A stretch of DNA of 64,000 nucleotides from NCBI RefSeq assembly GCF_012933385.1, contig NZ_JABBPN010000002.1:124001-188000 (forward strand), read 5' to 3'. The DNA is from Paenibacillus lemnae (GTDB lineage: Bacteria > Bacillota > Bacilli > Paenibacillales > Paenibacillaceae). Shown one piece after another: positions 1 through 8,714 of the stretch. Each line of letters opens with the position of its first letter. The first letter of the stretch is position 1. The position numbers and the translations under genes are program-made. A model generated the notes under the pieces. It did no database searches. It was not told the origin of the DNA and saw only the letters and a list, made by a program, of their open reading frames with translations.

Positions 1-1
1 T

Positions 2-769
2 GCCGACCGGTACCGGATTTCCGGGGAGCTGCTGTTTGCCAATCTGCATCAGATCCAGAAAGGCGACAAGGCGGCAGAACTGACCAACTTCTATGACGAG
101 GAACAGAGCACGGTGACCGTGCAGCTGGATCCGCTTCTTTCACCTTCAGACAATGCGCAGCGCTATTTCAAGAAATACAATAAATATAAAAATAGCCTGT
201 CCGTCATTCATGAGCAGCTCGGTAAGACCCGTGAGGAAATCACGTATATGGATAACCTGCTGCAGCAGCTATCACATGCTTCACTCAATGATATTGACGA
301 GATCCGGGACGAATTGGTGCAGCAGGGGTATTTGAGAGACAGGGGACGCAAGACCAAGAAGAAGAAAAAGAACGACAAGCCGACCCTCCATGTATACACT
401 TCTTCAGAGGGAATTGAGCTGTATGTAGGCAAAAACAACCTCCAGAACGAATACGTCACCAATCGTCTGGCATCATCCAATGATACCTGGCTTCACACCA
501 AGGATATTCCCGGCTCCCACGTCGTGATCCGAAGTGACCGGTATGGTGAAGAAACCCTTCAGGAAGCCGCCCAGCTTGCGGCCTATCACAGCCAGGCCAA
601 AGAATCCAGCAGCGTGCCGGTCGATTATACGTTGATCCGGCATGTCCGCAAACCAAACGGTTCTAAACCGGGATTTGTCATCTATGACAATCAGAAAACA
701 CTGTTTGTCACGCCGGATGAACAGCTGATCCGCAGTCTCGCAGTTACAGTCAAAAACCAGCGAAACTAG
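2..769 (+). CDS. rqcH: RqcH/NFACT ribosome quality control protein, C-terminal part
   Basis: The open frame enters from the left edge, so this is the C-terminal ~255 residues of a protein normally about 570 long. It shows a coiled-coil stretch (EQLGKTREEITYMDNLLQQLS), a lysine-rich patch (RKTKKKKKN), then the NFACT-R domain with its hallmark WLHTKDIPGSHVVIR and ending LAVTVKNQRN. The family (older name FbpA/YloA, fibronectin-binding) binds obstructed 50S subunits and recruits tRNA-Ala to add C-terminal alanine tails. The catalytic N-terminal NFACT-N domain lies outside the window, so its residues cannot be checked. It converges on the PHP gene and shares a terminator with it. Confidence 0.93.
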   Translation, partial: ADRYRISGELLFANLHQIQKGDKAAELTNFYDEEQSTVTVQLDPLLSPSDNAQRYFKKYNKYKNSLSVIHEQLGKTREEITYMDNLLQQLSHASLNDIDEIRDELVQQGYLRDRGRKTKKKKKNDKPTLHVYTSSEGIELYVGKNNLQNEYVTNRLASSNDTWLHTKDIPGSHVVIRSDRYGEETLQEAAQLAAYHSQAKESSSVPVDYTLIRHVRKPNGSKPGFVIYDNQKTLFVTPDEQLIRSLAVTVKNQRN

Positions 770-774
770 GCTCT

Positions 775-831
775 AAAAAAGCCGTCTTTCAAGATCTAGA
801 TCTTAGATCTTTGAGACGGCTTCTTTTTTTA
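775..831. terminator. Bidirectional terminator between rqcH and the PHP gene
   Basis: Arms GCCGTCTTTCAAGATCT and AGATCTTTGAGACGGC (781-820) are flanked by A6 on the left and a T-rich run on the right. It can stop transcripts arriving from both sides. Confidence 0.9.
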
Positions 832-856
832 ATTCACATACACACAGCACCTCATA

Positions 857-1744
857 TCAATGCAGTCCTGCTGCCTTTGAAAGTGCCCCCAGTACAGAAA
901 CCTCCACTGTCCTGGAGCCCAAATCGCCGTGAAAAACCACACCCTGACGCTCCCCATGATAATCCGAGCCGCCTGTCACGATCAGATTCAGCTCCTCTGC
1001 CATTGCCATGTACCGCTGCTCGTCAGACGGTCCGTGGTCCGAATGGTACACTTCAATGCCCGCCGGCTTGGCAGATATCAGGATATTCCGCACCAGCTCG
1101 TCATCCCCATACAGCCCTGGATGAGCCAGCACAGGTGCACCGCCCGCTTCGCGTATCCAGCTGCAGGCTTCTTCAGGCGAGATGCGAGGCTGGGGCGCGT
1201 ATGCAGGCTTGCCTTGAGCCAAATAGCGGTCAAAGGCGTCACGCATATCACTCGCAAAGCCTCTGCGGACCAGGGCATCCGCAATATGCGGCCGTCCAAT
1301 GCTCTCATCCGGAGCGAGCTCCCTGCCCAGTCCCTCGATGACCTCGTCCATCGTCACAGGCATACCCAGCCTGTTCAGATTGGCAATGATGTTGATGTTG
1401 CGCTTCTCTCTCGTATCGCGAAGCTGGCTAAGCCGTTGAAGAAATAATTCGTCTTCCGGCTGGATGAAATAACCGAGAATGTGGATGTCTATCCCGCCAG
1501 CCATCGTGCTGATTTCCACACCCGGAACGACAGTAATGCCGTACTGTTCGCCAGCCAGCTTTCCTTCTTCAAGGCCTGCAACTGTATCATGATCGGTAAT
1601 CGCGACTGCGGCAAGGCCTTTTTCCTTCGCCAGACGCACGTTGCCTGCCGGTTTGTTCATTCCGTCCGAAGCTGTTGTATGTGAATGCAGATCACAGCCT
1701 GTCCGTTTATTCCCGGCTCCTCTTTTTTGCATATCGCTGTCCAT
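857..1744 (-). CDS. PHP-domain phosphoesterase (RNase AM / nucleoside bisphosphate phosphatase type)
   Basis: The protein begins near DLHSHTTASDG, followed by AITDHDT and GVEIST, and later HPGLYG and TGGSDYHG. These are the metal-binding motifs of the PHP superfamily (trinuclear-type His/Asp cluster). About 295 residues fits the stand-alone PHP phosphoesterases that act on 3',5'-nucleotides or short RNA ends; substrate cannot be read from sequence. I start at the ATG at 1744 because AAAGGAG lies 7 bases upstream. The longer open frame to 1810 has no ribosome binding site. It is monocistronic, with a terminator shared with rqcH. Confidence 0.88.
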   Translation of the reverse strand: MDSDMQKRGAGNKRTGCDLHSHTTASDGMNKPAGNVRLAKEKGLAAVAITDHDTVAGLEEGKLAGEQYGITVVPGVEISTMAGGIDIHILGYFIQPEDELFLQRLSQLRDTREKRNINIIANLNRLGMPVTMDEVIEGLGRELAPDESIGRPHIADALVRRGFASDMRDAFDRYLAQGKPAYAPQPRISPEEACSWIREAGGAPVLAHPGLYGDDELVRNILISAKPAGIEVYHSDHGPSDEQRYMAMAEELNLIVTGGSDYHGERQGVVFHGDLGSRTVEVSVLGALSKAAGLH

Positions 1745-1846
1745 TAGACACACTCCTTTTCCCAAACAAGTGACTGACTCTATTGTACCGAACTTCAAGT
1801 TCATCCACAAAAAAAGAGCAGGTGCGCTGATTCACACATCTGCTCT

Positions 1847-2284
1847 TTATTTGCGTTTACGGCTGTTCTTCATCAAGGTCATTCGCCGGGAATGACGCAG
1901 CCAGGAATAATAGGATTTCAGATCACGCAGCTCGATCGTCTCCGACATCCGGCCAAGAAAGGTAACAATGATCATACGGTGCAGCGGATTCCCAATCAGA
2001 TCCCGCTCATGCTCCAGTTCCGAAAATTCGGCGACGACAACCAGATCATCATCAATCAGATACACATCCTGTTCATTGCGATAATAAGGCACCATCCGGT
2101 TCTGTTTCAGACATTCCCACATCCAGGCCCCAATTTCGTCATGAGGCGTGTTATCTCCGTTCAACCGTTCCTCGTATCGCTGACGGGCATGCTTGGTAAT
2201 GACGATATCGGCAATCTTCTTATCGTTTAGTGTAATATAAAACGGCTCGTAGGTGCTCCAACGCTCTGTGCCTTTGTTGCGCAT
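1847..2284 (-). CDS. Conserved hypothetical protein, about 145 aa
   Basis: Not recognised. The protein is soluble and rich in charged residues. It carries TKHARQRYEERL near residue 30, a pattern also seen in small RNase-like or DUF4258-like folds, but there is no further support. Its C-terminus is basic (RHSRRMTLMKNSRKRK), which might bind nucleic acid. The ATG at 2284 has GGGAG 11 bases upstream; an in-frame TTG at 2290 is an alternative. It stands alone between the PHP gene and ylbG with its own AT-rich upstream region at 2285-2400. Function unknown. Confidence 0.65.
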   Translation of the reverse strand: MRNKGTERWSTYEPFYITLNDKKIADIVITKHARQRYEERLNGDNTPHDEIGAWMWECLKQNRMVPYYRNEQDVYLIDDDLVVVAEFSELEHERDLIGNPLHRMIIVTFLGRMSETIELRDLKSYYSWLRHSRRMTLMKNSRKRK

Positions 2285-2459
2285 GGACAATCACTCTCCC
2301 ACCAAATGGGTCTTTATATCTATGTTTATATCTATGTATATATACCCAACATATTACATCATTCCTCAATTCGGCACAAGTTCATATCTTTTCTAGATAT
2401 GAATCATTCATGAACAAAAGAAAAAAGCGGCTGCTGAGCCGCTTTTCCACATCTTAATA

Positions 2460-2723
2460 TTAAACTCCATAGAACTGTGTCTTATCCGGAATTTTGCTGC
2501 TGTATTCTTTCTTGATCTCGTTACGGTAGGAACGTTCAATCTTCCGTACATAGGACAATCTTCGAATATTCTTGGCTGTTTCCTCAGCGCGGTCTGCGTT
2601 GACGTACATGACGACATACTGCATGCGGCGGGAAATATAATGTACACTTCCGTACTTCTCCAAATTTCTTGCAGCCTTGATATCACTCACCCATATAATA
2701 AACCCTGTTCGTTCCGCCAACAT
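2460..2723 (-). CDS. ylbG: YlbG family protein (DUF2129)
   Basis: An 87-residue protein beginning MLAERTGFIIWVSD and containing ARNLEKYGSVHYISRRMQYVVMY, the pattern of the UPF0298/DUF2129 family. Family function is unknown. It lies 36 bases downstream of ricF in the same direction. In Bacillus, ylbF and ylbG are also neighbours, so the synteny supports both calls. The two are probably co-transcribed. Confidence 0.88.
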   Translation of the reverse strand: MLAERTGFIIWVSDIKAARNLEKYGSVHYISRRMQYVVMYVNADRAEETAKNIRRLSYVRKIERSYRNEIKKEYSSKIPDKTQFYGV

Positions 2724-2759
2724 TCCCGCTCGCCTCGCTCTCTTATCGTTACTGCTGAT

Positions 2760-3197
2760 TCAACCGCACTGACAACCGCCGCCGCTGCCGCAGCCTTTCT
2801 TCGGAAGTGGATCATTGCTCGGCACCTTTATGCTCTCTGACACAGAGAAGGCGATCTTCTCGGACATTTGGTGCAGCAATTCATCCAGACTTCGCTCGGC
2901 CAGTTTAAAGCGTGTTACTTCCTCAATGGCCTCAAGCCGGGCTTCTACCTCCGCAACCTGCTCCTTCGCTTCATGGTAGTTCGGGTGCAAATGACCGAAT
3001 CTCTCCGTTTCCTCGAACAGTTCCTTCTTCCCCTGAAGTTCCCTGACCAGTCCCTGGATATCCGGGTTGTTCTCTACAGCCTGCTTCCAATATAGGTAGT
3101 CCGCCACTTCGACAGACGCATTAATCATATCGCCTAAATCATAGGCATAGGTGAGCACCTCGGCCATATCGACCGTGTTTAATTCCGATACGCTCAT
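2760..3197 (-). CDS. ricF: RicF/YlbF, RNA maturation complex subunit with Fe-S tail
   Basis: A 145-residue helical protein: MSVSELNTVDMAEVLTYAYD, then VADYLYWKQAVENNPDIQGLV and a coiled-coil region, as in YlbF/YmcA proteins. It ends PLPKKGCGSGGGCQCG, giving Cys136, Cys142 and Cys144. In Bacillus, RicF joins RicA and RicT to stimulate RNase Y processing and development, and the complex carries [4Fe-4S] clusters bound through such cysteines. The tail therefore suggests cluster binding here too. ATG at 3197 follows GGGATGAG. ylbG lies directly downstream. Confidence 0.9.
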   Translation of the reverse strand: MSVSELNTVDMAEVLTYAYDLGDMINASVEVADYLYWKQAVENNPDIQGLVRELQGKKELFEETERFGHLHPNYHEAKEQVAEVEARLEAIEEVTRFKLAERSLDELLHQMSEKIAFSVSESIKVPSNDPLPKKGCGSGGGCQCG

Positions 3198-3306
3198 GAA
3201 CTCATCCCGTTTCTTTAATAGATTTATTGTCCCTTACCAAGGGGCAACTTCCCTTATCATATCATATCGGTATGAGCTTAAGAAGGGGGAAAAGAGGTGA
3301 GATCTT

Positions 3307-5061
3307 TCACAAGCTGCGCGAATTCGGCATGGCAGGCAGCAGGATCCGGAGCTCCTGCCAATCTCCATCCCCCAGTTCGACACGGACCGGAATCTTCTGT
3401 TCGAGTTCGTACAGCTCTCCCTCGATGATCCAGGGATCACGCTGAACTGTCAGCGGTATAAACTTTCGATTTTGACCATTCTTCCGGATTTCCAACGCTG
3501 CCCGCCAGCCTAACGCAGTTTCTACGATTTGTCTGGAGGTCGAAGCGTGATAACCTCGCAGTTCACTGGTCCAGGATCGCGGAATGAGCTGTATCCCTGG
3601 AAAAAGACTTTCCCCGTCAGGAACCTCATCATCCAGCTCCAAGAAACCATACTCTCTCATGCCGCCTATCAAACCGGCACGCGGTAAAAAAGAACCTTCC
3701 ATACGCTGATGCCCCTTAAAACGCTGCAAGTCACCTTGCAAAACAGAGGGAGCATTAAGCTCTTCAGGTTTAACCACAGTTTTTGAAGGAGCCGACAGCG
3801 CCGCTTCCCGCCCCCATAACATGACCGCATCGACCACATGCTCCGGTATACCCGTTACCGCATGACGCCCAAGCAACGTAAGAATCTTTTCAACCCCGAA
3901 ACCGGCATAAGTGGCAGAAGTGACAGATGTTTTGCTGAGGCGGTAAACCATCATTCGATCACCTGCCACGTAGTCAGCACAACGACACAGTTCCCACAGC
4001 ACCTGATAAGGCGTTTCCGGAGGCACCAGAATTTCATAGTCCGGCTGAACATATAAACCGCCTTCAAGTGACGAGGGATATTCCTCTTGGAAAGGCATGT
4101 TCATCAGACAACAGCCCGACACTCTGAAGCGGACCAGAAGACTGCCATCTCCGGACTGGCCGCAATCTGCCCAGCCTGCACCCGCCAAAAACTGCACCCA
4201 TGTAGCAGCGGCCTTGTTCACCATGCCCAGCCGTTCCTGCTTCACCATCCCGGCAGATGTCATCTCACGAAGCAGCGCATCCAGATCCAGCCAGGAATGG
4301 ACCGGAACATCACAACGACACAGCAAAGCACGAAAATGCTGGTGATCGGATTCCTGGTTTCCGTATCGCTGCATCACATGCTGAAACAGCAGTGCATTCA
4401 TATGGTCTTCCGAAAGATGAAGCCACTCGAGCACGCTGTCCATATTCAGTACAAGTCGGCCGGGAAGCTGAATGACAAGCCCTAAAGCCAGTGTAAGGTC
4501 AATCAGCACGGCGACGGCGGGCGTATACACCTCAGCATGTGTATGGTGAAGTCCCAACCCTTGGGCATCCTCGTTTCGGAGTCCCGTGTCCAGGGCTTCC
4601 AGCTTGGTGATCTGCCTTTTGTGTACCGTCCCTTTCGTCGTCAAGGTGAGTCCCTCTTGTTGGTGCATGTAGACCAGAACGTGAAAGAGATCCTTTGCAA
4701 GCCCAACCCCGGCCTCGCGTTTCAATATCGGAGCATCTATCTGATCCCAATGTGGCGGGAGCCGGAAAAACAGATCCTGCAGCTTTAAGAGAACTTCTTC
4801 CGAGATAAAAAACAGCCGCTCATCCCAGTTGTTTTTTACCGTGTGGATCATACACCATGCCCTTAATTCGATAAATGCCGCCATTACCTCCGCACCGCTG
4901 AGCGGTGGTATCTTTAACATCACCAGAGCATCCTCATCAAACGGCTGGCCTGCGAAAGCCTTCCAGATCGCCTGCAGCACTGCCCGAGCATTTCCTTCCG
5001 GGATATGGATGGTATTCTTATCCGGCATACCTGCATCATCACCGTGCTTCTTCATACTCAT
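3307..5061 (-). CDS. Helicase-associated (XPB/Ssl2-like) domain protein, partner of the XPB helicase
   Basis: A 584-residue protein with no Walker motifs. Its N-terminal half (VLQAIWKAFAG, LLKLQDLFFRLPPHWDQI) looks winged-helix rich, and the middle carries GGLYVQPDYEILVPPETPYQVLWELCRCADY ... MMVYRLSKTSVTSATYAGF. That region resembles the helicase C-terminal-like domain found beside bacterial XPB proteins. Its ATG follows directly on the TAG of the helicase gene, so translation is probably coupled and the products likely work together in DNA repair or unwinding. There is no strong independent ribosome binding site. An alternative start is the ATG at 5055. Confidence 0.75.
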   Translation of the reverse strand: MSMKKHGDDAGMPDKNTIHIPEGNARAVLQAIWKAFAGQPFDEDALVMLKIPPLSGAEVMAAFIELRAWCMIHTVKNNWDERLFFISEEVLLKLQDLFFRLPPHWDQIDAPILKREAGVGLAKDLFHVLVYMHQQEGLTLTTKGTVHKRQITKLEALDTGLRNEDAQGLGLHHTHAEVYTPAVAVLIDLTLALGLVIQLPGRLVLNMDSVLEWLHLSEDHMNALLFQHVMQRYGNQESDHQHFRALLCRCDVPVHSWLDLDALLREMTSAGMVKQERLGMVNKAAATWVQFLAGAGWADCGQSGDGSLLVRFRVSGCCLMNMPFQEEYPSSLEGGLYVQPDYEILVPPETPYQVLWELCRCADYVAGDRMMVYRLSKTSVTSATYAGFGVEKILTLLGRHAVTGIPEHVVDAVMLWGREAALSAPSKTVVKPEELNAPSVLQGDLQRFKGHQRMEGSFLPRAGLIGGMREYGFLELDDEVPDGESLFPGIQLIPRSWTSELRGYHASTSRQIVETALGWRAALEIRKNGQNRKFIPLTVQRDPWIIEGELYELEQKIPVRVELGDGDWQELRILLPAMPNSRSL

Positions 5062-6762
5062 CTACGAATCCGCCTGTCCGTAAACATCGGCATGCATACG
5101 GTACTCATACCCTTGTTCAATTAAAAAGAGCCGGCGGCGGAGTGCAAAGTCCTCCTCCCGGCTGTCCCGGGTGACTAAAGCATAGAAGCAGGCACGTGTG
5201 CCGCCTGTTTTGGGACGCAGGATGCGCCCGAGGCGCTGGGCTTCCTCTTGTCTGGAGCCGAAGCTTCCGGACACCTCGATTGCAACAGACGCATCCGGTA
5301 AATCCACCGCAAAATTGGCTACCTTGGATACGACAAGCGCTGAAATTTCACCCTGCCGGAATGCGTCATACAGCCGGTTTCGCTGTTTCTGCGGCATACC
5401 GCCATAGATAAGCGGGATATCCAGCTTTTCGGAGATATCCTTCAGCTGTTCAACATATTGTCCGATGACCAGGACCTGCTTATCAGAGTGACGCTGCATC
5501 AGCTGCTTGATCAGTTCCAGCTTTAATGGATTTTCCGAAGCCAGCCTGTATTGCTCCCGTTTTCCGGCAAGCCGGTACTTCTCCTTCATAGCATCGGGCA
5601 TCCATACTTTCATCTCGATACAGTCCACGGATGCAATCCATCCCATCTTCTCAAGGCTTTTCCATGGCATCTCATAACATTTGGGTCCGATCAGGGAGAA
5701 TACGTCATGCTCCCTTCCATCTTCCCGGACTAAAGTTGCCGTTAACCCCAGCCTGCGGGTAGCCTGTATATCAGCTGTGGCTCTGAAGACTGGTGCTGGA
5801 AGCAGATGAACCTCATCGTAAATAATAAGACCCCAGCTGCGTTCATTGAATAACCCCATATGGCATGGGCCATCCTCTTTACTGCGCCGGTGAGTCAGGA
5901 TCTGATAGGTGGCCACCGTAACCGCTTTGACCTCTTTGCACTGACCGGTATATTCACCGACATCTCCTGCATCCAGTGAAGTTTTGGTACACAACTCGTT
6001 AATCCACTGACGGACTGAAGTCGTATTGGATGTCAATATTAACGTTTCACACTGCAGCTTATGAATGGCAGCCATGCCAATTACCGTCTTGCCGGCCCCG
6101 CAGGGCAGAACCAGTACCCCGCTCCCGCCTTGGCCGCCATGATTGAGAAATCCATTTACCGCGTCCTGTTGATAATCCCGCAGCTGAAATTTCACCGACG
6201 CAGTGCCTTCGGAACTGCCTTCCCCCGCCCAGCCAACATTCAAATATTGTCCGTCCTGGTAGCCGGCTTGATCCAGCACAGGATAACCCAGCCGGGTCAG
6301 CTCCTGCTTCAGCATGCCTCTGCATCCTGCCGGCAGTTGTGCCGAGATGCCGGAGATGAAATGCAGACCGAACGGCTTCAATGAGATCTTCTGCTGGAGG
6401 TCTTCCATCATCTTGGCCGATTCAGCAACCAGCATGAGTTGCCCCTCCTCCTGTGGATGCTTGATCAAACGCAGCTGTCCGTAACGGGAGACAAGACATT
6501 CCACCTCCTGCAGAAGAGATAATGGCACTTCCCATCTGGAAAGAGATTGAAGGCTGCTGCTTATGTTTTCTGAAGTCCAGCCGGCAGACGCCGCATTCCA
6601 GAGTGATAACGGAGTCATCCTGTATGTATGAAAAGAGCTTGGACTCTTCACCAGTTCGCTGTATTGCGAAATCTGTCCCCGGGCTTCTTCAAAACGGGTA
6701 TGATGGACGTCCAGCAGAATACTGCGGTCCCGCTGCACAATGCAAGGTTTGTTGTCATTCAT
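5062..6762 (-). CDS. XPB/Ssl2-family superfamily 2 DNA helicase
   Basis: A 566-residue SF2 helicase. Walker A is PCGAGKT (residues 220-226), DEVH lies at 316-319, TAT at 341-343 directly followed by the RED-type sequence REDGRE (346-351), and motif VI is QRLGRILRP near 520. The N-terminal ~190 residues form the helicase-associated domain. The RED motif and DEVH are typical of XPB. In archaea and eukaryotes XPB opens DNA in repair or transcription; bacterial roles are poorly defined. It is the first gene of a two-gene operon with the helicase-associated partner. Confidence 0.88.
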   Translation of the reverse strand: MNDNKPCIVQRDRSILLDVHHTRFEEARGQISQYSELVKSPSSFHTYRMTPLSLWNAASAGWTSENISSSLQSLSRWEVPLSLLQEVECLVSRYGQLRLIKHPQEEGQLMLVAESAKMMEDLQQKISLKPFGLHFISGISAQLPAGCRGMLKQELTRLGYPVLDQAGYQDGQYLNVGWAGEGSSEGTASVKFQLRDYQQDAVNGFLNHGGQGGSGVLVLPCGAGKTVIGMAAIHKLQCETLILTSNTTSVRQWINELCTKTSLDAGDVGEYTGQCKEVKAVTVATYQILTHRRSKEDGPCHMGLFNERSWGLIIYDEVHLLPAPVFRATADIQATRRLGLTATLVREDGREHDVFSLIGPKCYEMPWKSLEKMGWIASVDCIEMKVWMPDAMKEKYRLAGKREQYRLASENPLKLELIKQLMQRHSDKQVLVIGQYVEQLKDISEKLDIPLIYGGMPQKQRNRLYDAFRQGEISALVVSKVANFAVDLPDASVAIEVSGSFGSRQEEAQRLGRILRPKTGGTRACFYALVTRDSREEDFALRRRLFLIEQGYEYRMHADVYGQADS

Positions 6763-6820
6763 GACAGGCTTAAGCCCCTTCCTGGTTCATCAGATCTTAT
6801 ACAGACCTTTAGTCTCCATA

Positions 6821-6868
6821 AAAAAAGGGAAGCCCCTTCCCCGCAGCAATGCGGGTGTGAACTTCCCC
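6821..6868 (-). terminator. Terminator of the M20 amidohydrolase gene
   Basis: On the minus strand an outer stem GGGAAG/CTTCCC encloses an inner CCCGC/GCGGG hairpin and is followed by T6. Confidence 0.75.
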
Positions 6869-6906
6869 AGATCCTATGATTTCCAAACCTCACGCTTTCC
6901 ATGCAT

Positions 6907-8103
6907 TTAGCTGCGGTTGATATGCTCCTGCGCATGTTCATCCTGATAGGCTTCAACCATCTGAACCATCAGATTCAGACCGTTCAGCATGGCATCCTCA
7001 TCAAAATCAAATTTCGGATGATGATGCGGATACACAGCCCCTTTCGCTTCATTGCCTGCCCCGACAAACATGAAACATCCTGGAATCTCCTGCAAATAGT
7101 ATGCGAAATCTTCGGCAGGCATGATCTTTGGCGATACCTGAACATGCTCCTCGCCAAATACCGACGGAGCCGTCCGGAAGAACCGCTCTGCTTCCACCGC
7201 ATCATTCACAACGGCCGGGTACCCGGACAAATAATCAATGACTGCTTGTGTTCCGTAACCTTCCGCGGCTGCCTTCGCCATACTCTCAATCCGTCTGCGA
7301 ATCAAATCTCTTGTGTCCTCATCAAATGTCCGAACCGTCCCGGTGATCCGGCAGCGGTCAGCCACGACATTCTGAGCCGAACCTCCCTGAATCGTCCCCA
7401 CGGTCACAACAGCAGGCTGCAGCGGATCCACTGAACGGCTGACAATACTTTGCATCTGGGTCACCAGTGATGCTGCCGCCAGCACCGCATCTGCTGTAAC
7501 ATGCGGCATCCCTCCGTGGCCTCCCCGGCCAATAATATCGATAAAAAACTCATCCGCGGCTGCCATAACCGGACCCGCCGTGCTGGCAGCTGTACCGATA
7601 GGCATCGGTGTCCACAAGTGCAGACCGTATATCACGTCCGCCCCTTCCAAAGCGCCGGCCTGAATCATGCCGATCGCACCGCCCGGGCACACTTCCTCTG
7701 CAGGCTGAAACATAAACCGGATCTCCCCGCGCACCCGTTCCCGGATGGACATGTAGTAAGCCGCGGCGGCGAGCAGAATGGACGTATGACCATCATGACC
7801 GCAGGCATGCATGGCCCCGTCAACGGTTGACTTGTACTCACATTCCTTCTCATCCCGGATCGGCAGCGCATCCATGTCTGCGCGAAGCACCACCGTTTTT
7901 CCAGGCATGCTGCCCTTAAGAACGGCCATTACACCATGCCCGCTCATGCCTGTTCTGACCTCATATCCCAAGTCTTCCAGAACAGATGCTACAAATCCAG
8001 AGGTTTTCACCTCCTGATAGGAAACCTCAGGATGCATATGTAAATAACGCCGCCATTCTACCATTTGCGGAAACCATAACTCCAGATCAGCTGTTCTGTT
8101 CAT
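6907..8103 (-). CDS. M20-family amidohydrolase (N-acyl amino acid or related amide hydrolase)
   Basis: A 398-residue metallo-amidohydrolase. Motifs in order: HMHPEVSYQE (22-31), RADMDALPI, ACGHDGHTS with the Cys/His metal ligands (C101, H103), PAEEVCPGG, GLHLWTPMPIG and AEDFAYYLQEIPG. This is the M20D pattern of N-acyl-L-amino acid amidohydrolases, hippurate hydrolases and IAA-amino acid hydrolases. Exact substrate is not readable. It is cytoplasmic (no signal peptide). ATG at 8103 has AAGGA upstream. The gene stands alone with its own terminator. Confidence 0.9.
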   Translation of the reverse strand: MNRTADLELWFPQMVEWRRYLHMHPEVSYQEVKTSGFVASVLEDLGYEVRTGMSGHGVMAVLKGSMPGKTVVLRADMDALPIRDEKECEYKSTVDGAMHACGHDGHTSILLAAAAYYMSIRERVRGEIRFMFQPAEEVCPGGAIGMIQAGALEGADVIYGLHLWTPMPIGTAASTAGPVMAAADEFFIDIIGRGGHGGMPHVTADAVLAAASLVTQMQSIVSRSVDPLQPAVVTVGTIQGGSAQNVVADRCRITGTVRTFDEDTRDLIRRRIESMAKAAAEGYGTQAVIDYLSGYPAVVNDAVEAERFFRTAPSVFGEEHVQVSPKIMPAEDFAYYLQEIPGCFMFVGAGNEAKGAVYPHHHPKFDFDEDAMLNGLNLMVQMVEAYQDEHAQEHINRS

Positions 8104-8354
8104 ATTTGCTTCATTCCTTCCCGTGTCCTGATCTTCCTCTCGCTTTCTTCATTTGAAATACATTGTATCAGAAAACAGGAAGGCCTTACACTTTAAAATG
8201 AAGGTGAAGGTCACACACCCCCTTGTCGAAACCCGCAAGATATAAGTCCTAAAGTCACTTCAGGCGCTATTCGGCGGGCTTGCACAAGTCAGTGAAACAT
8301 ACTATCATATTTAAAGACCTTTGTAGGGACTAATTAAGGGGGTTTAAAAACGCC

Positions 8355-8702
8355 ATGATTTTTGAAAATACAGGCTTGGACGGCTTAAAGAGTGATTTGG
8401 CTTATCTGGATGAGAGCGCCGAGAAGGTAGGCTTCGTCCGCTGGCAGTGGGAATATTACCGTGCTACATATGATTTCAAGATCGAAGACAAGAAAACGGA
8501 AGCGGAATATTACCTCCGCATCAATACGCGTGCAATTGAAGGCAAGCTGGAAAAGCCGGATACCGTTCTTCAGATTGAAGCTGTTTATCTGGGCAAGGCT
8601 ACCTTTCCGCACGGACTGGATTATACGGGTTCTCCTCCGCAGCCTGTTCTGAATATCGCGAACAAAAAACTGCAGGAGCTGAAAACGCTTCTCGAAGCGT
8701 AA
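8355..8702 (+). CDS. YugN-like family protein
   Basis: A 115-residue soluble protein starting MIFENTGLDGLKSDLAYLDE and ending LNIANKKLQELKTLLEA, matching my memory of the YugN-like family of Bacilli; the family has no established function. AAGGGGG precedes the ATG. The next gene starts only 12 bases after its stop, so the two are probably co-transcribed. Confidence 0.75.
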   Translation: MIFENTGLDGLKSDLAYLDESAEKVGFVRWQWEYYRATYDFKIEDKKTEAEYYLRINTRAIEGKLEKPDTVLQIEAVYLGKATFPHGLDYTGSPPQPVLNIANKKLQELKTLLEA

Positions 8703-8714
8703 AGCACTCATTCT

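Noticed and set aside
1744..1810. N-terminal extension of the PHP protein
   Set aside because: AAAGGAG lies just before the ATG at 1744, and the extension has no site or family match.
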